A stretch of DNA of 16,478 nucleotides. It comes from Bacillota bacterium. GTDB taxonomy: Bacteria > Bacillota > Clostridia > Christensenellales > Aristaeellaceae. Made by a program: the position numbers and the translations under genes. Under the pieces are notes generated by a model. That model saw nothing but the letters and a program-made list of their open reading frames with translations. It was not told where the DNA came from and made no database searches. The DNA lies in NCBI GenBank assembly GCA_023415715.1, contig JAEZJP010000196.1, forward strand, positions 1 through 16,478. Reading direction: 5' to 3'. Below are positions 6,508 to 13,476 of this stretch, piece after piece; the stretch's first letter is position 1; every line of letters starts with the position of its first letter.

Positions 6508-6536
6508 AGTTTATCCTAAAACAACAGGGATGTCAA
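6508..6536 (-). promoter_or_regulatory. Promoter of the GH13 gene
   Basis: Read on the - strand: perfect -35 TTGACA (6531-6536), 17-bp spacer, -10 TAAACT (6508-6513, 4 of 6 matches). It would give a leader of about 120 nt before the TTG at 6378. The -10 box overlaps a GGATAAAC half-site (6509-6516), so binding there would block the promoter. Confidence 0.65.
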
Positions 6537-6590
6537 TATGAAATTGGTCAATATTGGGATGCCGGGAACAAAGTATTTCTCAATTTGTTA

Positions 6591-6619
6591 TTGACAAGGG
6601 CGCTGGCACTTTTTATACT
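6591..6619 (+). promoter_or_regulatory. Promoter of the modular transporter operon
   Basis: Perfect -35 TTGACA (6591-6596), 17-bp spacer, -10 TATACT (6614-6619, 5 of 6 matches). Transcription should start near 6626, 40 nt before the first start codon. The -35 boxes of this and the leftward promoter are 54 bp apart, so the two are arranged back to back. Confidence 0.85.
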
Positions 6620-6628
6620 GTGAATAAA

Positions 6629-6644
6629 GAGAAATCGTTTATCC
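6629..6644. promoter_or_regulatory. Operator-like site just downstream of the operon promoter
   Basis: The right half GTTTATCC (6637-6644) is identical to the complement of the half-site at 6425-6432. The stretch AGAAATCGTTTATC around it has a central CG and also resembles a catabolite-response (cre) element at about 10 of 14 positions. It lies at about +4 to +19 of the transcript, a standard roadblock position for a LacI-family repressor or CcpA. Confidence 0.45.
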
Positions 6645-6652
6645 AAAAAATT

Positions 6653-6656
6653 GGAG
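6653..6656 (+). promoter_or_regulatory. Ribosome binding site deciding the start at 6666
   Basis: GGAG lies 9 nt before the ATG at 6666. It is only 3 nt before the ATG at 6660 and within the codons of the TTG at 6651, which makes those two starts unlikely. Confidence 0.65.
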
Positions 6657-6665
6657 CTGATGCGC

Positions 6666-9587
6666 ATGCGAAGAAACGGGCATTTTTTACCCAGCCTGCT
6701 CCTGATAGCGGCCCTTGTTTGGGCGCTTTTTATCGCGGGAGCATGTGCGCAAACATTGCCCGGCCCGTCAGCTGGTATCAAAAGCTATGACGCTTATTTT
6801 ATGGCGGGTGAATATGGGTTATTTCCGGACGGGGAGATCCTTCTAGGCGGGGATGCGTTTACTGACGCACATGAAACCGGTGCGTATGCGGAACCGGGGA
6901 ATTTATATGGCGTGAAAAACGCGCTGATCCTGAAAAGTACCTCAGGTTTTGTGGATTGGGAATTTTCTGTGGACGCGCCGGGGTGGTACCAGCTGGAGAT
7001 CACCTATCTCGCGCTTCCCGCCCGGCAAAACGATATTGAAATGCAGCTTATGCTGGATGGCGTTTATCCGTTTGAACAGTGCGAAAACCTCCTTCTTAGA
7101 AGGCTCTATGAGGCAGCGGGGCCCATTGAAAGGGACAGCCGGGGTCATGATGTGCGGCCCAAGCTGAAGGAAGTCTCCCTTTGGCAAAGTGTTCTTTTCC
7201 AGGATCACAACAACCATTATGCGGATCCCTACCGCTTTTACCTGTCCCAAGGGGATCATACGCTTAGCCTTGGGCTGACTGCCGAGGCGCTGGCAATTCA
7301 AAAACTCCGGTTTGTGAACGCAAAGCCTCTTGAGCCTTATGAAAAGGTTATGCCGGAAGCACCAAACAACGCCCAAAATGTAACCGTAAAGTTTGAGGCC
7401 GAGGAGGCCGGGCTTCGGAACAGCCCCGTGCTGTACCCCTTAAGCGAGCGGGCAGACAGCGCCACCAGCCCAAGCGATCCCGTAAAAGTGCGCATGAACA
7501 CCATCGGCGGCGAAAGCTGGAAGCGCCAGGGCGAATGGATGGAGTGGACATTTCAGGTGCCGGAGGACGGCCTGTATCATTTAAACATGCGGGTGCTTAC
7601 AAATTTCCTCAGGGGCATGGGCAGCACCCGCAGGCTGTACATCGATGGCAAAGTGCCTTTTGCGGAAAGTGATCATGTGACCGTCCCCTATCAAGAGGGC
7701 TGGCAGATGTATACGCTGTCCGATGGGGAAGGGAAGCTTTTGCCTTTGTACCTGACAAAAGGCACGCATACCCTGCGGTTGGAAGTGGCCGCCGGGCCCT
7801 ACAGCACACCTTTACGCAAGCTGGAGGAAGTCATCACGGAGCTTGGCGCCCTCTACCGCAAGATCATCGTCATCACCGGGGACAACGCCGACGGGGACAG
7901 GATCACCGTAGACCTGAACCGCGACTTCCATCTGGACAAAAAGATCCCCGGCCTCATGGAGGATTTTGCGAAAATCGCGCAGGCGCTTTATGACCAGCAG
8001 TACATCATTGAACAGAACGCGTTTGGGGGCAGCGAAGCCGCCATCCTTACCCAGGTGGCCGTGCAGCTAAAGAACTTTATAAAATATCCGGAGGATATAC
8101 CCCTTAGGCTGGAATCCTTTAAAAACAATATCTCCGGGCTGGCTTCCCAGGTACTCCGGCTTCGGGAACAGCCCATGCAGATCGACTATTTTACCCTTAC
8201 CTCCACCGATCTGCCCCTTAAAAAGGCGGGTGCGGGATTCTTTGAGCAGGCAGCCTTCCGGATAAAGGCCTTTACCGGCTCCTTCTTTGAGGATTATTCC
8301 GTGGTGGGCGAAAAATACAATGAAAGTAATAAAGCGCCCACCATCACCGTTTGGGTCTGCGCAAACGATCTGGGGGCGACGGGCATCGCCTCCGGCCGTG
8401 ACCAGACCCAGATCCTCAAGGAACTGATCGACCAGACTTTTGTGAAGGATTCCGGCATTCAGGTGAACCTGAGCCTGATTGACGGATCCCAAACGCTGAT
8501 GCAGGCCATTTTGGGCGGCAAGGGGCCGGATGTGGCTATTACCGTATACAAGGAGCTGCCGGTCAACCTGGCCATGCGGGGCGCTTTAAAGGACCTTAGC
8601 CAATTTGAAGATTATGGTGAAATAAAGTCACGGTTCATGGCATCGGCGCTTGTGCCCTACACCTATCAGGGCGGCGTATACGCGCTGCCGGAAACACAGA
8701 ATTTTGACGTGATCTTTTACCGAAAGGACATCTTTACACAGCTTGGTTTGACCGTGCCTGGTACCTGGGAAGAATTCCGCGCCATGGTGCCCGTGATCCA
8801 AAAGCAGGGCATGCAGGTGGGCATCCCCTCCCCGACGGTGACGAACAACAATACGCTGGGCTTCCAGGCCCAACTTTTCCAGCGGGGTCTGAACTTCTAT
8901 ACAGACGATTTGATGAAGACTCAGTTTCAGGACCCAAAGGCGCTGGATGCGTTCAAGGCCTGGACGGATTTGTATTTAAAGTATGCGCTGCCGGTAAAGT
9001 ATGATTTCTTCTCCCGCTTCCGCACCGGCACCATGCCCATCGCCATAGAAAGCTACACTACCGCCAATACTCTGGCGGCAGCCGCCCCGGAGCTTACCGG
9101 CTTGTGGGATATTGCCCCCATCCCCGGCATCAAACAGCCGGACGGAACCGTAGACCGCAGCGAGGGGGCCACGGGCACGGGCGCCATCCTTATCGCCACA
9201 TCCCGCGAGCAGGAAGCGGCCTTTGATTTCATCACCTGGTGGGTGAGCGATGATACGCAGGCGGAGTTTGGCCAGGCGCTGGAAAGCTTGATGGGCGCAT
9301 CCGCCCGCTGGCCCACCGCCAATACAGGCGCTTTTGAACGTATGAAGTGGACTGCAAATCAGCAGGCGGCTTTGCAGGAACAGTGGAAGTATGTAAAAGA
9401 CATTCCCCAGCTGCCGGGCAACTACATTACCAACAGGTACCTGGCCTTCGCGTTCAGGGCGGCGGTTTACAACAAACAGAACCAGCGGGAAGTACTGAAT
9501 CAGTACAACAAGGAAATCGACAAAGAAATCAAACGCAAATGGGCTGAATTCGGGTATGGCCAGGCGGAAGGGGGTCAGGTTCAATGA
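6666..9587 (+). CDS. Modular extracellular solute-binding protein with N-terminal beta-sandwich domains
   Basis: With 973 residues this is about twice the usual 420-550 of sugar ABC binding proteins. After a signal peptide (about 1-29, FLPSLLLIAALVWALFIAGA; the Cys that follows is a poor lipobox) come two probable beta-sandwich modules. The first spans about 45-220, with 'DWEFSVDAPGWYQLEITYLA' and 'FYLSQGDHTLSL'. The second spans about 240-380, with 'KFEAEEA', 'WTFQVPEDGLYHLNMRVLTN', 'LYLTKGTHTLRLEV'. Both have the pattern of carbohydrate-binding (CBM6/35-like) domains. A helical region follows (about 385-540). The binding-protein domain starts near 558 (APTITVWVCANDLGATG) and shows family blocks 'LGGKGPDVAITV', 'ALPETQNFDVIFYRKDIF', 'PGTWEEFRAMVPVIQ', 'GTGAILIATS', 'AAFDFITWWVSD'. 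It is the first gene of the operon and overlaps the permease by 4 bp. Its role is inferred to be capture of a polymer or oligosaccharide at the surface and delivery to the permeases. Domain names are by pattern, not by search. Confidence 0.9.
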   Translation: MRRNGHFLPSLLLIAALVWALFIAGACAQTLPGPSAGIKSYDAYFMAGEYGLFPDGEILLGGDAFTDAHETGAYAEPGNLYGVKNALILKSTSGFVDWEFSVDAPGWYQLEITYLALPARQNDIEMQLMLDGVYPFEQCENLLLRRLYEAAGPIERDSRGHDVRPKLKEVSLWQSVLFQDHNNHYADPYRFYLSQGDHTLSLGLTAEALAIQKLRFVNAKPLEPYEKVMPEAPNNAQNVTVKFEAEEAGLRNSPVLYPLSERADSATSPSDPVKVRMNTIGGESWKRQGEWMEWTFQVPEDGLYHLNMRVLTNFLRGMGSTRRLYIDGKVPFAESDHVTVPYQEGWQMYTLSDGEGKLLPLYLTKGTHTLRLEVAAGPYSTPLRKLEEVITELGALYRKIIVITGDNADGDRITVDLNRDFHLDKKIPGLMEDFAKIAQALYDQQYIIEQNAFGGSEAAILTQVAVQLKNFIKYPEDIPLRLESFKNNISGLASQVLRLREQPMQIDYFTLTSTDLPLKKAGAGFFEQAAFRIKAFTGSFFEDYSVVGEKYNESNKAPTITVWVCANDLGATGIASGRDQTQILKELIDQTFVKDSGIQVNLSLIDGSQTLMQAILGGKGPDVAITVYKELPVNLAMRGALKDLSQFEDYGEIKSRFMASALVPYTYQGGVYALPETQNFDVIFYRKDIFTQLGLTVPGTWEEFRAMVPVIQKQGMQVGIPSPTVTNNNTLGFQAQLFQRGLNFYTDDLMKTQFQDPKALDAFKAWTDLYLKYALPVKYDFFSRFRTGTMPIAIESYTTANTLAAAAPELTGLWDIAPIPGIKQPDGTVDRSEGATGTGAILIATSREQEAAFDFITWWVSDDTQAEFGQALESLMGASARWPTANTGAFERMKWTANQQAALQEQWKYVKDIPQLPGNYITNRYLAFAFRAAVYNKQNQREVLNQYNKEIDKEIKRKWAEFGYGQAEGGQVQ

Positions 9588-10534
9588 TCGTAACCCAAAG
9601 GCAGGCCGCAAAAATATTGCGCCCAAAGCATAGGGAACACACGCCTTACCGCCTGGCAGCCATACTGTTTACGGGCCCCTTTCTTCTTTTGTTTTTTACG
9701 TTTACCATACTGCCCATATTATCTTCGGTGGTATTGAGCTTCACGGATTTCAACATGCTGCAAACGCCCTCCTTTGTGGGCATGGAAAACTATATAAGCC
9801 TTTTGCTGGAGGATGACATTTTCCTGATCGCCATACGCAATACCATGATATTCGCACTGATCACGGGGCCGTTCAGCTATATGCTCAGCTTTGTGTTCGC
9901 TTGGTTCATATCGGATTTCAAGCGGGGCTTGCGCACCGCGCTTACATTTTTGTTCTATGCGCCTTCCCTGGCCGGCAACGTGTATTTCATTTGGACATAT
10001 ATATTCAGCGACGATTCCGCGGGCTTTTTAAACTCCATGCTCCTGCACCTTGGCGTGATCAGGGAAAGCATCTACTGGCTTTCCGATCCTGGCAAAAACA
10101 TGACGGTGGTCATTGTGGTGATCCTGTGGCTGAGCATGAGCGTGGGCTTTCTTTCCTTTGTGGCCGGCCTTAAGAGCATGGATAGATCCTTGTATGAGGC
10201 CGGCGCGGTGGACGGGGTCAAGAACCGCTTTCAGGAGCTTTGGTACATCACCCTGCCGCAAATGGTGCCCCAGCTTTTGTTCGGCGCGGTGATGCAGATT
10301 TCCACCTCCTTTGCCGTGGGGTATGAGGCCATGTCGTTAACCGGCTTCCCCTCCACCGATTATTCCACCCATACCATCGTTTTGCACATTCTGGATTATG
10401 GGGCCATCCGCTTTGAAATGGGCTATGCCTCGGCCATTGCGGTGGTGCTATTCCTGCTCATGCTCGTATTCTGGTCGATTGTGAAAAAGGTGCTGCATAC
10501 CTTTGGCGGGGCGGAAGGGGGCGAATCAACTTGA
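9584..10534 (+). CDS. Sugar ABC transporter permease (MalF/UgpA-like)
   Basis: This 316-residue inner-membrane protein has six hydrophobic segments (about residues 28-52, 85-110, 118-140, 172-195, 228-250, 280-302). It carries the conserved cytoplasmic EAA loop at 204-226 (YEAGAVDGVKNRFQELWYIT, then LPQM), which docks with the ATPase. The early TGPFLLLFFTFTILPILSSV segment and 'SFTDFNML...FVGMENY' are typical of the first permease of a sugar importer. It overlaps the binding-protein gene (ATGA) and the next permease by 4 bp, so translation is coupled. AAGGGGG lies before the ATG. No ATPase gene is seen in the operon, as usual in Firmicutes where a shared MsmX-type ATPase is used (family knowledge). 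Confidence 0.95.
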   Translation: MIVTQRQAAKILRPKHREHTPYRLAAILFTGPFLLLFFTFTILPILSSVVLSFTDFNMLQTPSFVGMENYISLLLEDDIFLIAIRNTMIFALITGPFSYMLSFVFAWFISDFKRGLRTALTFLFYAPSLAGNVYFIWTYIFSDDSAGFLNSMLLHLGVIRESIYWLSDPGKNMTVVIVVILWLSMSVGFLSFVAGLKSMDRSLYEAGAVDGVKNRFQELWYITLPQMVPQLLFGAVMQISTSFAVGYEAMSLTGFPSTDYSTHTIVLHILDYGAIRFEMGYASAIAVVLFLLMLVFWSIVKKVLHTFGGAEGGEST

Positions 10535-11421
10535 TTAACGCAAAACTTGCGCCTCATCCCAAAGGCCTCCGTGTGAAGCAAAAGCGTGTGACCCGCTCCT
10601 TTTCAGGCAATGCTTTGGTTCTATTTTTCCTTCTTGTCATGAGCGTATTCATGGTGCTGCCGCTTTTGTATACGGTGGTTACGGCTTTCAAGCCGGTAAG
10701 CGAGCTGTTCTTGTATCCGCCGAAGTTCTTTGTGCAGAACCCCACGCTGGAGAATTTTACGGCCATGTCCCGCCTGGTCAATGAAATGTGGGTGCCTTTT
10801 GAACGGTACCTGTTCAACAGCCTGTTTGTGGCCGCCGTTGGCACGGTAGGGTATGTGATCATCGCCAGCATGGCGGCGTACGCTTTGGCCAAATACAAGC
10901 ACAAATGGCTGAAAGTCTTTTATGTGGTGGTGGTCTGGGCCATTCTCTTCCGCCCGGAGGTGACGGGTATCCCCCAATACATCATCATCTCCAAGCTTTC
11001 ATTGATCAACACCTATTGGGCGATCCTGCTGCCCATGATGAGCGGCTCCTTCGGCGTGTTCCTGGTGCGGCAGTTTGTGGTGACCGCCGTGCCTGATTCG
11101 GTGATTGAGGCGGCGCATATCGACGGTGCAAGCGAACTTAAGTTGTTTACTTCCATTGTGCTTCCCATGATCAAGCCGGCCTGGCTCACGCTGTCCATAT
11201 TCACCTTTCAGGGCTTGTGGAACGCAACCGGCGTTACATATATCTACGATGAGAGCATGAAGATGCTGCCCGTGATGCTGCGGCAGATAGCTTCCGCCGG
11301 CATCGCCAGGGCGGGGGCCGGGGCGGCAGTGGCGCTGGTTTTGATGATCCCGCCGGTGGTATTTTTCCTTACCAGCCAGTCGGCAGTTATGGAGACCATG
11401 TCCCATTCGGGCATGAAATAA
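10531..11421 (+). CDS. Carbohydrate ABC transporter permease (MalG/UgpE-like)
   Basis: This 296-residue partner permease has about six membrane segments (28-52, 94-118, 126-145, 160-182, 216-232, 262-281). The EAA loop lies at 192-214 (IEAAHIDGASELKLFTSIVL, then PMIKP). Typical N-terminal landmarks follow the first helix: 'LLYTVVTAFKPVSELFLYPP' and 'PTLENF'. The start is TTG at 10531, overlapping the stop of the preceding gene (TTGA). AAGGGGG lies 9 nt before it, and no better start exists nearby. It should form a heterodimer with the preceding permease. The next gene begins 14 nt after its stop. Confidence 0.95.
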   Translation: MINAKLAPHPKGLRVKQKRVTRSFSGNALVLFFLLVMSVFMVLPLLYTVVTAFKPVSELFLYPPKFFVQNPTLENFTAMSRLVNEMWVPFERYLFNSLFVAAVGTVGYVIIASMAAYALAKYKHKWLKVFYVVVVWAILFRPEVTGIPQYIIISKLSLINTYWAILLPMMSGSFGVFLVRQFVVTAVPDSVIEAAHIDGASELKLFTSIVLPMIKPAWLTLSIFTFQGLWNATGVTYIYDESMKMLPVMLRQIASAGIARAGAGAAVALVLMIPPVVFFLTSQSAVMETMSHSGMK

Positions 11422-11435
11422 GGGGAGGAGACAAA

Positions 11436-13466
11436 ATGGCTAAACGCATCCGCGCCCTTGTCCTGTGCCTGATGCTCCTTCCCGCCGTGTTTTTTACCGC
11501 CGCGGCGGAGGAAGCGCCCTACAGCGGCTATACCTATAACCGCTACGGCCAATCGGTGCCGTCGCCTATCGGGTATAGGGTGAAGGCTGTGCTTGACGAC
11601 GCGGCCATGGGCATCACCGGGCTTAAAAACCCCCAGGACATTATGTACGACGCCATAAGCGGCGAACTGTACATTGCCGATGCGGGCAATGCCAGGGTAG
11701 TCGTATTGGACAGCAGTTTTCATATGGTCCGGGAATACAGCACTTTTGACGGCACGGCGCTTGTTCACCCCATGGGCGTTTTCGTAAAGGCGGGCGGCGA
11801 TATCTATATTGCCGATGACGGGCTGGGCGCCGTTGTACGGTTAAACAGGGAAGGAAAGCTGATTCAAAGTTATGTAAGGCCCAACAGCGACCTGTATGAA
11901 GAGGCAACGCCCTACAAACCCCAAAAGGTGGTGGCCGACAGCGCCGGGCGCGTATATGTGCTATCCCTGGGGGCCTACCAGGGGCTGGTTTGCTTTTATG
12001 ACAGCGGCGAATTCATGAACTTTTTCGGCTCAAGCCATGTGACAGTTACGGCCAAGGTACTATTGCAAAAGATCTGGCGCATGTTTTTAACCAGGGATCA
12101 AAGGGAGGGGCTGGAATCGTTCATCCCCATCGAGTATGGCAATATCGCCATCGATGATGAGGACATGATCTACGCCGTGGTGGTGGCTAATGAACAGGGC
12201 GATAACAGGTCCATAGCAAAGCTTAATCCCATGGGCATCGACATCGGTGCAAATATGATATCGACAGGCACTTCCTTTGCCGATGTGCTGCCGGAAAAGG
12301 ATGGCATCTATACGGCGCTTAACAAGACCACCAGGGTCATCTACCAGTTCACCGAGACCTCCTCCGGTTCATTATTGACCTTCGGCGGGTACGGCACGCA
12401 AAACGGGCTTTTTCAGGACCCGGTGGCCATGGAGCGTGTGGGGAACGACATTCTGGTGCTGGACGCGCAAACGGGCACCATCACGGTGTTCGAGCCTACC
12501 GCCTTCGGCCGGGCTATCCATGAGGCAATCGTTCTGTACAATGACGGGCGGTATCTGGAATCCATACAGCCCTGGCTTAACGTTTTAAAGATGGATAACA
12601 ACTTCAACATGGCCTGCCAGGGCCTTGGAAAGGCCTATTACCAGCTGGAAGAATACGAAAAGGCCATGGATTACTTCCGCCAGGGCAATTACAAGGACGG
12701 GTACAGCGATGCTTTCAAGGAGAATTCCCTGAAGATTGTACGTAGGCATATGGGGCTGATCCTTGGTTTTATCGCACTGCTGTTTGTGGTTTTCAAGGGA
12801 TTAAGCATCTACAAAAAGCGCCGCGGAATTGTAAGAAACAGAAGGCGCGGCGGTTTTTTCGGCGCACCCGTCTATTGTATGGCGCACCCCTACCGCGGTT
12901 TTGAAAGCATCAAGTATGAAGGGCTGGGCTCAGTTGCTTCCGGCACCGCGGTGCTGCTTGTATTCTTTGGGGCATCGGTATTTGCGTACCTGCAGACTGG
13001 CTTTGCCTTCAACCCAAACCGCATTGACCGTTTCAACGTACAGCTTTTGTTCGCAGGCTCCGTGGGCAGCTTTATGCTGGCTTATATAAGCAACCTGGCA
13101 GTCTCCTCGCTGATGGGCGACTGCGAAGGCAAAAAGCATGAATTGTTCATCGCCTTTTCCTACGCGCTGGTCCCGGCCATCCTGGGCATAATCGCAAGGA
13201 CAGTTTTGAGCAATTTTGTGACGCTGGACATGAAGGTCTTTTTAGACTTTTTGAGCATCGTCACCATAGGCTGGTCGGCCATTCTGCTGGTGATGGGCAT
13301 ATACCACGTAAATCAGCTGACGCTGAAAAAAACGCTGTTGAATCTTCTGCTCACCGCGCTGGCCGTTGTGATCGTGCTGGTGCTGATGGTGCTGGCCTAC
13401 AGCCTTTTCCAGCAGATATGGGTGTTCTTTACAACCATCTATCACGAGATCATGTTCCGCTTATAG
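11436..13466 (+). CDS. Exported NHL-repeat/TPR protein with C-terminal YIP1-like membrane domain
   Basis: This 676-residue chimera has an N-terminal signal peptide (1-24, ALVLCLMLLPAVFFTAAAEE). A beta-propeller of NHL-type repeats follows (about 60-355): 'NPQDIMYDAISGELYIADAG', 'HPMGVFVKAGGDIYIADDGL', 'KPQKVVADSAGRVYVLSLGA', 'QDPVAMERVGNDILVLDAQT'. Next comes a short TPR-like helical part (about 358-422, 'GLGKAYYQLEEYEKAMDYFR'), then a membrane helix (439-456) and a basic loop. The last part is a five-helix domain (about 485-665) that I recognise as YIP1-like from 'YRGFESIKYEG' and the helix pattern. The propeller and TPR would lie outside the cell and the short basic loop inside. GGGGAGGAG precedes the ATG. 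Genes of this type are, from memory, regular neighbours of DUF5696 and sugar transporters, with no known function. It may sense or scaffold the transporter; this is inference. Confidence 0.85.
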   Translation: MAKRIRALVLCLMLLPAVFFTAAAEEAPYSGYTYNRYGQSVPSPIGYRVKAVLDDAAMGITGLKNPQDIMYDAISGELYIADAGNARVVVLDSSFHMVREYSTFDGTALVHPMGVFVKAGGDIYIADDGLGAVVRLNREGKLIQSYVRPNSDLYEEATPYKPQKVVADSAGRVYVLSLGAYQGLVCFYDSGEFMNFFGSSHVTVTAKVLLQKIWRMFLTRDQREGLESFIPIEYGNIAIDDEDMIYAVVVANEQGDNRSIAKLNPMGIDIGANMISTGTSFADVLPEKDGIYTALNKTTRVIYQFTETSSGSLLTFGGYGTQNGLFQDPVAMERVGNDILVLDAQTGTITVFEPTAFGRAIHEAIVLYNDGRYLESIQPWLNVLKMDNNFNMACQGLGKAYYQLEEYEKAMDYFRQGNYKDGYSDAFKENSLKIVRRHMGLILGFIALLFVVFKGLSIYKKRRGIVRNRRRGGFFGAPVYCMAHPYRGFESIKYEGLGSVASGTAVLLVFFGASVFAYLQTGFAFNPNRIDRFNVQLLFAGSVGSFMLAYISNLAVSSLMGDCEGKKHELFIAFSYALVPAILGIIARTVLSNFVTLDMKVFLDFLSIVTIGWSAILLVMGIYHVNQLTLKKTLLNLLLTALAVVIVLVLMVLAYSLFQQIWVFFTTIYHEIMFRL

Positions 13467-13476
13467 AAGGGAGAGG

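Noticed and set aside
8976..9626. Open frame of 216 codons on the - strand
   Set aside because: Antisense to well-conserved blocks of the solute-binding protein; a frame shadow caused by GC-rich codon usage.
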